This document shows positions 8,299 to 16,351 of a DNA stretch of 32,360 nt, piece by piece (position 1 is the first letter of the stretch; every line of letters starts with the position of its first letter). The translations under genes were made by a program, and so were the position numbers. The stretch lies in contig CALXLE010000057.1 in NCBI GenBank assembly GCA_944389115.1, positions 1 through 32,360 on the forward strand. The letters are read 5' to 3'. The notes beneath the pieces are model-generated. The model made no database searches, had not been told where the DNA came from, and was given only the letters and a program-made list of their open reading frames with translations. This DNA comes from an uncultured Spirochaetaceae bacterium. GTDB taxonomy: Bacteria > Spirochaetota > Spirochaetia > Sphaerochaetales > Sphaerochaetaceae.

Positions 8299-8331
8299 TC
8301 AGCTATAAATAATTCAGATCGAGGCAAAATC

Positions 8332-9831
8332 ATGAAGAAACTTCTTTTATTATCAACATGCATCATTTTTATCCTGCTTGCATCAGCATGCACTCAGTAC
8401 CAATGGATACCTATTCCAATGCCAGATGATTCGCAATCAGTAATTACTGATATCGAGGATGTGCAAGATAATATCAATACGGAAACCATTCTTTCTGATG
8501 CTTTAGCAAATCGTTATCCGGAAAAGATGATCGTATCAGTTGAGAAAATCAACGAAACAACAAGTTCAACAAGCAGAACAGTAAGTGAACCTGGGACATA
8601 TCGAATAACAATAACACTTGTCGACTATGAAGGAGAGGCCGGAGGAATATTGAACGGCAGTATCATATACATTTTCACTGTTGCTTCTGCTGATGCAACA
8701 CCAGCTTATGAAGTTCAGAATTCCACAATCAGCGTTATGGCCCAAAATGCAACTATACCGCTATCACCCACAATCGGAGGTTTTATAGGAACTACAAGCG
8801 GTGTTTCATTCTCTTCTACTGGAATTACAGTTGATAGTGCAATCTCTGTCACACAGAATAAATATAATGGGTTCTACACAGCAGGAAATTACACAATCAC
8901 CGAATCAGGCAAGAACAATCCTGGATCAGGAACCGAGAACAACCCCTTCCAAATCAGAAATGCAGATGATCTCGCGGCTATAAATTCTTACGGAGAGAAT
9001 GCATATTTGCAGCTTACCTCTGATATTACTGCCGGAAACATCTGGATTACGACAGATGGTATAACGCTTGATTTCAATGGCCACACTATTGATGCAACAG
9101 GTTCAAATGGCATCCTTGTAAATGGTGTTTCCACTACTTTCATCGATAATACTGGAAATGGCGGTATTTCAGCAGAAAGAGCGCTATGGGCTATAAATGG
9201 AGGCAGTATTACCGTCAATAGCGGTAATTATAATGCAAATACTACTGCTCTTACACTTGGGCAATGGGGCAAATCTGGAGAGACAGTTACAATCGATCAT
9301 GGAAATGCAGTAGTGAATGGTGGTACGTTTATTTCACACAATGCCTGTGTATCAGTTTTTGCGGAAAGCGTTCTTGTAGTGAACGGAGGCTCTTTCTCAG
9401 CGGACTCAAATACCGTAATCATGACAAATGGTTCTCAGGAACTTACTTCTCATCCATATTCAATAACCTTTAATTCAGGGGTGATAAATGGCTTCATGAG
9501 TCCAGAAGGCCGGGAAGAAGGATATCTTGCGGGAGGATTCTATATCGCAAATGCAGGTGAATTGAATCTTAATGGAGGCACTCTCAATATAACAGGAGGC
9601 AACGGACTTGTAATAAGAAGCGGTAACGTTAATATTTCTGAGAATGTCGCATTCAATCTAACAAATGTAGAAGGTGTCACAGAAGGACTTGTTGCAGATG
9701 CAAAAACGAAAATCCCAGCAAATTGCAAAATTGTTGTTGATACTCTGTCTGCTTACCCCGGAGGAACTCCAACTGTAACATCATCTACCCATGAAATTAC
9801 GTATGTAACAGATACCAACATAAATAACTGA
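8332..9831 (+). CDS. Lipoprotein with predicted right-handed beta-helix
   Basis: A 499-residue protein with a lipoprotein signal: charged MKK, hydrophobic core, then LASAC with the lipidated cysteine at 20. Residues ~80-190 look beta-rich. From GTENNPFQIRNADDLAAIN (201-218) to about 460 there are short repeated turns with NGG, such as INGGSITV, VNGGTFIS, VNGGSFSA and LNGGTLNI, typical of pectate-lyase-like beta-helices of surface proteins and adhesins. I do not recognise a specific family. It is richer in A+T than the housekeeping genes beside it and stands alone. Its promoter has a poly-G tract, suggesting phase-variable display. Export to the surface is inferred. Confidence 0.75.
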   Translation: MKKLLLLSTCIIFILLASACTQYQWIPIPMPDDSQSVITDIEDVQDNINTETILSDALANRYPEKMIVSVEKINETTSSTSRTVSEPGTYRITITLVDYEGEAGGILNGSIIYIFTVASADATPAYEVQNSTISVMAQNATIPLSPTIGGFIGTTSGVSFSSTGITVDSAISVTQNKYNGFYTAGNYTITESGKNNPGSGTENNPFQIRNADDLAAINSYGENAYLQLTSDITAGNIWITTDGITLDFNGHTIDATGSNGILVNGVSTTFIDNTGNGGISAERALWAINGGSITVNSGNYNANTTALTLGQWGKSGETVTIDHGNAVVNGGTFISHNACVSVFAESVLVVNGGSFSADSNTVIMTNGSQELTSHPYSITFNSGVINGFMSPEGREEGYLAGGFYIANAGELNLNGGTLNITGGNGLVIRSGNVNISENVAFNLTNVEGVTEGLVADAKTKIPANCKIVVDTLSAYPGGTPTVTSSTHEITYVTDTNINN

Positions 9832-9857
9832 CAATTTTTTCAATTTTCAATTTTTAA

Positions 9858-9888
9858 ATGGCCGTTTCCTATGATGCGGCCATCATTT
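9858..9888 (+). terminator. Terminator after the lipoprotein gene
   Basis: A 7-bp perfect stem ATGGCCG/CGGCCAT (9858-9864 and 9877-9883) with a 12-base loop is followed by CATTTT. Just before it are three tandem CAATTTT units (9832-9855), immediately after the stop codon. The T-tract is short, so termination strength is uncertain. Confidence 0.5.
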
Positions 9889-9917
9889 TGCCATTTATCG
9901 CTGTTTTTTAGTATATT
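9888..9917 (+). promoter_or_regulatory. Promoter of the AI-2E-family gene
   Basis: TTGCCA (9888-9893) and TATATT (9912-9917) are separated by 18 bases. The -10 ends only six bases before the ATG at 9924, which would place the RNA start at the start codon. No ribosome site is visible. Confidence 0.5.
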
Positions 9918-9923
9918 CTTTCC

Positions 9924-11069
9924 ATGGACAGAAAGAAGTTCTGGAGCTCGTTCCTTCTCGGTTCGATGCTCATTGCCGTATTCGTGATACTCTGGAATGG
10001 AAGCATAACGATTCCAGCTATATGGAGAACACTCTCCTCGATTCTGTACCCGATAATAGGCGGCATAGCAATTGCATTCATCATATCAATCCCCGCGGCG
10101 CCTATAAGAAAAGTTCTTTCAAATTATATGCCTGAAAAGAGGGCAAACGCTATTGCTGCAGTGGCTGCGGCCCTGATAATAGTGCTTCTTTCCGCAATAA
10201 TAATCTCGCTCATCATTCCGGAATTCATTTCCGCATGCCGCATCCTCGTTCAGCAGCTCTCCGCTTTCGCATCGGATAGCAGATTCTGGAGCAATATCGA
10301 TGTTGATTCGATTCCAGTAATCAATGAAATCATCGATAAAAACCCCGCTGGCGGCATCATGCTCTCAGCCAGTGCTATCGAATGGCTATCAAGCCTCAGG
10401 AATATGCTTATTACTATGACAATCGATACAATTTCAGGAGCTGTATCATCGATAGCCCTCTTCTTCGTATCACTTGTATTCGCATTCTACTTTATGATGA
10501 ACATGGAACTGCTCAGGCATGATGGGTACAGGATATTCGGGCGGAGAATAAGACCGGAGACAGGCAGGAAAATGAAGAGGATAGCATCAACAGTATCGCT
10601 ATCATTCACAAGATTCGCCGTAGCACAGGTGCTGGAGGCTGTGATCATAGGATCAATCTGTTTCGTAGGTATGCTTATCTTCCGTATGCCATATGCAGCT
10701 GCGGTATCTGCATTCACAGGGCTCATGGCCCTGATACCAATCTATGGAGCTGTGATTGGGGCCGCTGCGGGCGCATTCATAATCGCAGTCTCAGAACCGT
10801 TGAAAGGAGCGCTTTTCCTCGTATTCATATTCATACTCCAGCAATTCGAAGGCGATTTCATATATCCGCGCGTCGTGGGTACATCGACAGGCCTCCCACC
10901 TATCTATGTCTTTGCGGCAGTCACCCTAGGAGGAATACTCTTCGGTCTTGCAGGTATGATCCTTGCTGTTCCTGTCGTATCAGCAGCATATGCCCTGATT
11001 CCTTCAGAATATGAATCCACCACCAGCTCCGACACCGAAGCGAATGGGAGTCCCGCTGCTGAGGATTGA
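9924..11069 (+). CDS. AI-2E family transporter (PerM/UPF0118)
   Basis: A 381-residue inner-membrane protein of the AI-2E/PerM family. It shows an N-terminal pair of membrane segments, a long soluble stretch (~90-170) and a cluster of hydrophobic segments ending in PVVSAAYAL; LMALIPIYGAVIGAAAGAFI and YPRVVGTSTGLPP are family-typical segments. Members export AI-2 or act as sodium/proton antiporters, so the substrate is open. There is no ribosome site and the -10 box sits six bases upstream, suggesting a leaderless message. The last 66 bases overlap, on the opposite strand, the end of the predicted outer-membrane protein gene at 11004. Confidence 0.88.
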   Translation: MDRKKFWSSFLLGSMLIAVFVILWNGSITIPAIWRTLSSILYPIIGGIAIAFIISIPAAPIRKVLSNYMPEKRANAIAAVAAALIIVLLSAIIISLIIPEFISACRILVQQLSAFASDSRFWSNIDVDSIPVINEIIDKNPAGGIMLSASAIEWLSSLRNMLITMTIDTISGAVSSIALFFVSLVFAFYFMMNMELLRHDGYRIFGRRIRPETGRKMKRIASTVSLSFTRFAVAQVLEAVIIGSICFVGMLIFRMPYAAAVSAFTGLMALIPIYGAVIGAAAGAFIIAVSEPLKGALFLVFIFILQQFEGDFIYPRVVGTSTGLPPIYVFAAVTLGGILFGLAGMILAVPVVSAAYALIPSEYESTTSSDTEANGSPAAED

Positions 11070-11627
11070 ATAGGAGCATGAAGCATAGAACCGGAAAAAG
11101 CTGTTGCGATAGACCGATACGATACCAAGATCCGCCAGGGCTATCCACTCGCCGAACTGATTGAACTCTCCAGGGTCGCGCTCATTGACATCATTCGAGA
11201 CCGCTATTTTATAGAAGCTGTACCCCATTCCGGCCTCAATGAAGAGGCCCAGCCTCGGCGATAGCATATGGTAGTATGCGGCCCCGAGCGAAAGATCCAT
11301 CCTGTAATCGAATTTATATGATATAAAACCCTCTGTAGCCCCGCTATCCGCAACGAAACCTACTGGAAAGAGCATATCAAGGGAAGCAAAAAGGCCAAGA
11401 CGGAGATCTGGGGAATAGAAGCATATGAAATTGGCATTCAGCCCTGCAGAGTTGATGAAGCTTATCTTCCCTTCATTATATGCCGGAAAATACTGCTTCC
11501 AGTCAGGAGAGATCATGTTCATATCGTATCTCAGACCTGCGCCAAGCCAGAATTCAGGTCTGGCATAAATCGAGGAAAGAGCGGTGACAATCAGCACTGC
11601 CATCACAATGAGTCCTTTTCTAATCAT
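11004..11627 (-). CDS. Predicted outer-membrane beta-barrel protein
   Basis: The reading frame is open from 11660, but the ATG at 11627 is preferred: it starts a clear signal peptide (MIRKGLIVMAVLIVTALSSIYA), follows a GGGGG-type ribosome site and overlaps the upstream stop by 8 bases. The mature protein is rich in alternating hydrophobic and polar residues with Tyr/Phe/Gly and ends in GGGFIF, a terminal aromatic typical of outer-membrane barrels. No named family recognised. It is the last gene of a four-gene unit, and its 3' end overlaps the convergent AI-2E gene by 66 bases with no room for a terminator. Confidence 0.65.
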   Translation of the reverse strand: MIRKGLIVMAVLIVTALSSIYARPEFWLGAGLRYDMNMISPDWKQYFPAYNEGKISFINSAGLNANFICFYSPDLRLGLFASLDMLFPVGFVADSGATEGFISYKFDYRMDLSLGAAYYHMLSPRLGLFIEAGMGYSFYKIAVSNDVNERDPGEFNQFGEWIALADLGIVSVYRNSFFRFYASCSYSILSSGTPIRFGVGAGGGFIF

Positions 11628-12270
11628 TGCCGCCCCCGAATCTGATGCCGACCCCAGCAAATCCTCCGACTGTCATCATTATGAATCCATCCTCATAGAT
11701 ACTTGATGATGTCGAATCAAGGAATTTCATCAGATGGGCATCGTATTTCATCCCGAAAGATATATACAGATATTCCGTAACAGCTATATTGATGAACGGC
11801 TCTGCCTCGATTCCGAAGATGAGTCCAGTGCTGAAATAATCGTAGCTGCCGATCGAGGCTCTGAGAGACATTCCGATATCAACAATGCCGAACCGACCGC
11901 GGAATACCGGGCCGAGGCCTACGAACATGCCGATCTTCTGGCTGGATAAAGAATCGCTGGAGACATATGATGTGCCATCATGAACGATGGTCTCTGAAGC
12001 GACGGGGAATCGGAATACGGCGTTGAATGACAATCCCGTCGGATTGCTGTCATCAAAGAATGTATCGAATGTGAGGACTGGTGCAAGATTCCAGCGCTTT
12101 ATGAACTCAATATCTTCCAGATAACTGGCACTGGCATTCTGCGGAAGCGGATCTGAGAAGGCATTTGTAAGATACGAACCCTCAAACGAGAACCGCAAGT
12201 ACATTACAGCACCTGCCTCCAGCATAGCGCATGCCAGCATAAGAATCAGAACCGTAGCTACCTTCCTCAT
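11620..12270 (-). CDS. Predicted exported beta-rich protein
   Basis: A 216-residue protein with a signal peptide (MRKVATVLILMLACAMLEAG) and beta-strand-like alternation throughout, ending in GIRFGGGND. It looks like a small outer-membrane barrel or periplasmic beta protein; the family is not recognised. Its ATG overlaps the upstream stop as ATGA and its end overlaps the next gene, so the four genes are probably translated in a chain. A C-terminal GVGIRFGGG echoes RFGVGAGGG in the following gene, perhaps distant relatedness. Confidence 0.6.
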   Translation of the reverse strand: MRKVATVLILMLACAMLEAGAVMYLRFSFEGSYLTNAFSDPLPQNASASYLEDIEFIKRWNLAPVLTFDTFFDDSNPTGLSFNAVFRFPVASETIVHDGTSYVSSDSLSSQKIGMFVGLGPVFRGRFGIVDIGMSLRASIGSYDYFSTGLIFGIEAEPFINIAVTEYLYISFGMKYDAHLMKFLDSTSSSIYEDGFIMMTVGGFAGVGIRFGGGND

Positions 12271-13436
12271 ATTCCCACCGAAAAACCGAATCTCTGCTCC
12301 ACATATACTTTATCATTGAAAGCAGGATCATAAACACAGCCTATCTCATAATACAGCTTAGCAATATCGAAGATAATGAGTTCAGCACGGAATCCATAGC
12401 TACCCACGGTCTCCACGCCGAATGTCCGGGAGATGCTGTTAACCGGTTCACCGAAACCGACACCGAAATCCCAGAACACCATGATCAGTGGATATGTATC
12501 CCTGCTGTTTATCTGAGGGCCATAGACCGTAAGCGACAGCCTGTTTGTCAGGACCGAGCTGAATGCGGGGACATCGGAATTCCCCCAGATATCCCCTCCC
12601 AGAATATATTGAGGGATCCTGTCTCCGAAGAGATATCTGTACTCCGTGTGGTTATCCAGCACAATGCTCACCCATGACAGATCCCTTGGATCCGTCTGCC
12701 CGACAGAGAACAGCGTCTTTGACAGATCCAGCTCTGTCCAGGATGCAATGAAATTGCCCGTTTTATCGCTGAGGAGCATCCAGTCCGGCGCCATCCTCAG
12801 ATACGATGCAAGACGCACACCATCTCTACGGGTGACACGCGTTCGCATATAATCGACCACTACACCTGCCGTTATCGATGTCTGGAACATCATTCTGTCC
12901 CCTGACAGCTCAGGAGCACCGATCCATGATGAATCAGGGAACCTATCTATCCATCCACTGCTGTCGGTGTATCCGAACACCCCCTCTGTCTCGCTAGGAT
13001 CTGAAAGCCAGGAAAAGCGCTCATAGGCATTCTCGAATCTGCCATCTATTGAAAGGAAGACTGTGACAAGATCATTATCCGAGAACTCTGTGTCGACGAA
13101 TCCCTGCCCGAAGAAAAGATTGAACTCGTCGAAAAGGACAGAATACTCAGTAGGATAGTCCGGAGGATCGACCGCAAGGAATGATCCATCATCCGGATGC
13201 TGCCTCAGCTGTCTATATACAAGGCCATTGTCGAGACGGAATGCAAGCTCGGTCTTCGTACCGGGAATGAGATCAGGCATCGGAAAGTTGAACTGGTACA
13301 TGACTGAAGACGGGAAGACACCATGTGCGAACTCAGGCTCCGTTCTAATCTCAAACACATGATAGCCGAATCCTATCGCGCTCAGGGAAAGCATAGAGAT
13401 AACAGATAACAGAATCACAGACAGGAACCTTCTCAT
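12267..13436 (-). CDS. Predicted outer-membrane protein, paralogue of the gene at 13445
   Basis: The frame is open from 13505, but the ATG at 13436 is preferred: it has an AGGAGGT ribosome site that overlaps the preceding stop and begins a signal peptide (MRRFLSVILLSVISMLSLSA). The mature part (about 370 residues) is rich in aromatic beta-strand-like segments. It resembles its upstream neighbour: both have LFFGQGFVD / VYLDQGFWTN-like segments and VYGPQ / FTGPQ followed by similar C-terminal strands. No named family recognised. Likely localisation is the outer membrane or periplasm. Confidence 0.62.
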   Translation of the reverse strand: MRRFLSVILLSVISMLSLSAIGFGYHVFEIRTEPEFAHGVFPSSVMYQFNFPMPDLIPGTKTELAFRLDNGLVYRQLRQHPDDGSFLAVDPPDYPTEYSVLFDEFNLFFGQGFVDTEFSDNDLVTVFLSIDGRFENAYERFSWLSDPSETEGVFGYTDSSGWIDRFPDSSWIGAPELSGDRMMFQTSITAGVVVDYMRTRVTRRDGVRLASYLRMAPDWMLLSDKTGNFIASWTELDLSKTLFSVGQTDPRDLSWVSIVLDNHTEYRYLFGDRIPQYILGGDIWGNSDVPAFSSVLTNRLSLTVYGPQINSRDTYPLIMVFWDFGVGFGEPVNSISRTFGVETVGSYGFRAELIIFDIAKLYYEIGCVYDPAFNDKVYVEQRFGFSVGI

Positions 13437-13444
13437 GCTACCTC

Positions 13445-14647
13445 CTAAACCGAAACATAGAATGAGAGGGCGGCATTCTGCCACCACCTCGGCTTCTCTG
13501 CCCATATTCCACGTATGAAATCATACCCCACCTGATACTCAAGGCGTATGAATCCAAAAAGCCTCACCTGCACAACAGCTGTGAAGCTGGACTGAAGCTC
13601 GACAGCATGCGTCACATTCCCGGGCTCATTCACGACACCTCCGAACCTGATTGTATTGTAGAGATTCAGCTCGATGAATGTGAAACAGTCTCCTGCCATG
13701 AACTGAGGGCCTGTGAAATGGAGCCATATCCTATCAGAGATGTATCCGCGGAGCCTGTCTTCCGGGATCATGTGCTGGGGCACTATAGCCCCTGATATAT
13801 ACTGCAGCGTATTTGAGTGTCCGAAGTACATATTCACCCAGTTCCAGCCATTCTCCTGCTGTATGGAGAACAATTCCAGCTTCTCCTCTGCATAGAGCAC
13901 CATCCTCAGGTAATCGCTCTGCGTGCCATTGACTATATTGTTGGCAAGCCACCATGGCCCATACTGCAGCAGGAACTCCATATAAAAGCCATGCTCCGGC
14001 TCGGCGTCAGTCGGTGTGTCACGGTCAAGATTCAGATAGAGGTCGAGATAGATGAAATTCGATAGGACATTCCGCGAGCCCTGCAGCCAAGGGAAAGCTG
14101 GTATGGACTCTGTGTAGGGATATCTCAGATTACCTTCCCAGTCGGTGAATACGGGATCGCCATTATCACCATATCGTGACAGCCCAAGCCGTTCCAATGC
14201 CGCTGAGTAGTATGAATTGAATCCCAGCTTGATATTGAAGAGCGTGCCATCCGGATAGAGCGGGTTCGTCCAGAATCCCTGATCAAGATAGACATCTATA
14301 TAGGCTCTGGGATAGAAATATGTCCCCTGCAGGAATTCATACTCTGCCTCCTCTTCCTTCGTCATACTCCACTTGGGCCTTCCTGTCTTCCAGTCATACA
14401 ACTCAGAGATGACAGTCTCATTGAAGGCCATATTCATCTCAATCTGGAATTCAGCATCCTTCAGACCATCGATTATAGGGAAGAACTTCTCAAACCCGAA
14501 TGTCGTTCCAAGCGGAAAGAGATTGTATCCGAAGCTGTCAGGACCATTGGAGACACCGGATATGAATGCAGAGAGCGAATAGGAATCTGCTCCTGCAGGA
14601 AGAAGCAAGGTGAAGAGAAGAAAAGGAAGCAGCAGCCTTCGTCTCAT
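13445..14647 (-). CDS. Predicted outer-membrane protein, first of a four-gene unit
   Basis: A 400-residue protein with a signal peptide (MRRRLLLPFLLFTLLLPAGADS) and long stretches of alternating hydrophobic/polar residues with many Tyr, Phe and Trp, ending in the strand-like ALSFYVSV. This suggests an outer-membrane barrel. It is related to the next gene, from which it is 8 bases away. The ribosome site is weak (AGAG nine bases upstream). A terminator of the preceding gene lies in the gap upstream, so the unit probably starts its own transcript there, but I could not identify a convincing promoter. Confidence 0.62.
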   Translation of the reverse strand: MRRRLLLPFLLFTLLLPAGADSYSLSAFISGVSNGPDSFGYNLFPLGTTFGFEKFFPIIDGLKDAEFQIEMNMAFNETVISELYDWKTGRPKWSMTKEEEAEYEFLQGTYFYPRAYIDVYLDQGFWTNPLYPDGTLFNIKLGFNSYYSAALERLGLSRYGDNGDPVFTDWEGNLRYPYTESIPAFPWLQGSRNVLSNFIYLDLYLNLDRDTPTDAEPEHGFYMEFLLQYGPWWLANNIVNGTQSDYLRMVLYAEEKLELFSIQQENGWNWVNMYFGHSNTLQYISGAIVPQHMIPEDRLRGYISDRIWLHFTGPQFMAGDCFTFIELNLYNTIRFGGVVNEPGNVTHAVELQSSFTAVVQVRLFGFIRLEYQVGYDFIRGIWAEKPRWWQNAALSFYVSV

Positions 14648-14691
14648 ACCAGAACTCTGTAAGCCTCCCTTTTCATTCCCATCTTACACAG

Positions 14692-14724
14692 AACAAAGAA
14701 AAACCGGTCATAGCGATATACCGG
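14692..14724 (-). terminator. Terminator after the 255-residue membrane protein gene
   Basis: On the minus strand a stem CCGGT(ATA)/(TAT)GACCGG with one bulged G is followed by TTTTTCTTTG. It lies in the 135-bp gap before the outer-membrane protein unit. Confidence 0.65.
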
Positions 14725-14782
14725 ATAAATCCCTTCCGTATAGCCATATTATGCTTAGTTGTGCGTATTCTTTCCACTGCTA

Positions 14783-15550
14783 TCAGAAAAGCCCTGCCCT
14801 TTCGCCGCTGTTCTCGGCTATACGGGCCCTGAAAGACAGCGGATCGGGACGTCTTCCGAGATCCTCTTTGAACTTCGAAGTGATTGCGATGAAGATGAAA
14901 TAGCTGTACGGAAGTCCGAGATTCGTCTCTAGAAGGGAATTTATGACAAGAGTCCGCATTGAATCTGAGAAGGACAGCCCTACGCTTCTGACACCGCCGA
15001 TAAAGAGCGAGAGTTCCCACCCGGCCTGGACAAGTATGCCAATTGCAAGCAGCCATGGTATAGGGATACGATACTCCTTCTTCTCATACAGATTCCATAT
15101 GATGGCAAGAAGATACCCGATAAAAAGGATCAATGCCATCGATTGATGGTATGCTCCTGTCGTGCGCTGGATTGTTATCTCCGTTCCGGGGATGAACGAA
15201 GAGAGCATAGGGCAGCAGAACCACCACAGAAGGATCAGCAGTGACCAGGAGAAGAGATGCTCATCCCTTCGAAGCCAGAGCCAGATCCACACGAAGTTCG
15301 TGAATCCATAGCTCATGGACATCCATAGAAGAACAGGGAACATACCTCCTCCTGTTATGCTCCTTGTGCCGAGAAGAAGATGGAAAATACCATAGTCCAC
15401 GATGAAATAGACAACACCCATGATGATACCTACTATCGCGGTGATGCGCTTCTTCTGCCAGAGAAGCAGAATAAAGAAAAGCACGAGGAAGATAGTATCC
15501 AGAATGATATATGAGGTCGTGAATGTGCGCCTTGCGATTATCTCTGCCAT
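14783..15550 (-). CDS. Polytopic membrane protein of unknown function
   Basis: A 255-residue protein with about seven hydrophobic segments, the first at 13-30 (YIILDTIFLVLFFILLLW), and several Trp-rich segments. I do not recognise the family. A terminal soluble tail of about 30 residues is basic. It lies 20 bases after the YczE/YitT-like gene and is followed by a terminator, so the two membrane proteins probably form one short unit. Confidence 0.7.
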   Translation of the reverse strand: MAEIIARRTFTTSYIILDTIFLVLFFILLLWQKKRITAIVGIIMGVVYFIVDYGIFHLLLGTRSITGGGMFPVLLWMSMSYGFTNFVWIWLWLRRDEHLFSWSLLILLWWFCCPMLSSFIPGTEITIQRTTGAYHQSMALILFIGYLLAIIWNLYEKKEYRIPIPWLLAIGILVQAGWELSLFIGGVRSVGLSFSDSMRTLVINSLLETNLGLPYSYFIFIAITSKFKEDLGRRPDPLSFRARIAENSGERAGLF

Positions 15551-15570
15551 ATGATGATTGTAGCAGATTA

Positions 15571-16212
15571 TCAGAGATACTTCCCCCGCAAAGGTGAGAT
15601 AACTCTGTTCAAGAAACGCGCGAGAGTCCCGACCAGAAGCGCAGCAAGCAGCGTTCCCTCACGTACCCCTCCAAGGGAGTGGAGGAAGATAATCGAAAGA
15701 ATCAAGGAAATTGCAACAAGAGAACAGTCGACAGAGACTTTCGCTGTACCGAATCGAACACCGCTTTTCCTGGAAATTGCCAATGCAAGTCCTTCGCCAG
15801 CAAGCGGGACCGTATCGGAAGAGACCTCTGCAGAGACACCTATTGCCACAAGCACTATTCCAATGAAACAGAACAGAACCGACTCTGCATAATTGCTAGG
15901 TTCAAGCGGACCAAGTATGTACACAGCAGTATCGGTCATAAAACCGAAGACGAATGCTACAGGAAGCTGCAGAAGCTGTGCGGGGCTGTACTCATGACGA
16001 AGAATCACAACCTGCAAGACAATGAAAACAACATGCATGATTATGGTAACAACACCGACAGACAGCGGAGAAAACAGGCTTATCGTATATGGGACGCTCG
16101 ATATCGGAGAGGTGCCAAGATCCGCCGCAATCGAGAATGCCACACCGAGGGCCATAATCCACAGTCCGATGACAAGGACAGCTATCCGCAGGACTAAATG
16201 TTCTTTTCTCAT
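15571..16212 (-). CDS. YczE/YitT-like integral membrane protein
   Basis: A 213-residue membrane protein with about five hydrophobic segments. The N-terminal pattern, LGVAFSIAADLGTSPISSVPY, and the internal PLAGEGLALAISRKSG are characteristic of YczE/YyaS/YitT-like proteins of unknown function. The start ATG has no clear ribosome site. It shares a 139-bp divergent region with carD. Family assignment is from recalled motifs. Confidence 0.7.
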   Translation of the reverse strand: MRKEHLVLRIAVLVIGLWIMALGVAFSIAADLGTSPISSVPYTISLFSPLSVGVVTIIMHVVFIVLQVVILRHEYSPAQLLQLPVAFVFGFMTDTAVYILGPLEPSNYAESVLFCFIGIVLVAIGVSAEVSSDTVPLAGEGLALAISRKSGVRFGTAKVSVDCSLVAISLILSIIFLHSLGGVREGTLLAALLVGTLARFLNRVISPLRGKYL

Positions 16213-16338
16213 TTGAATATTGTTCTAAGGTTTATGGCCAATGAAATGCAAGGGAGATACATTATTGCATATTTTTCTGAGCTATCCCTCTTTCCTAGAC
16301 ACTTCGCAAATATTATGTACCTGATTTCCAATTCCATG

Positions 16339-16345
16339 CTAAAAT
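16339..16345 (+). promoter_or_regulatory. Extended -10 box directly upstream of carD
   Basis: TGCTAAAAT (-10 hexamer at 16340-16345 with an upstream TGC) ends six bases before the carD ATG and no -35 of good match is present. No ribosome site lies between, so a leaderless transcript is suggested. Confidence 0.45.
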
Positions 16346-16351
16346 AAGTAT

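Noticed and set aside
9832-9855. Three tandem CAATTTT units as a contingency repeat
   Set aside because: They follow the stop codon, away from any promoter or reading frame, and the copies differ in T number; low information.
13437-13505. Longer start for the outer-membrane protein gene
   Set aside because: The upstream part lies inside the neighbouring gene and lacks a signal peptide; the ATG at 13436 has a strong ribosome site and signal peptide.
15679-16197. 172-codon plus-strand frame opposite the YczE-like gene
   Set aside because: Composition is charged and lacks any domain-like pattern, while the minus strand gives a coherent membrane protein with motifs.
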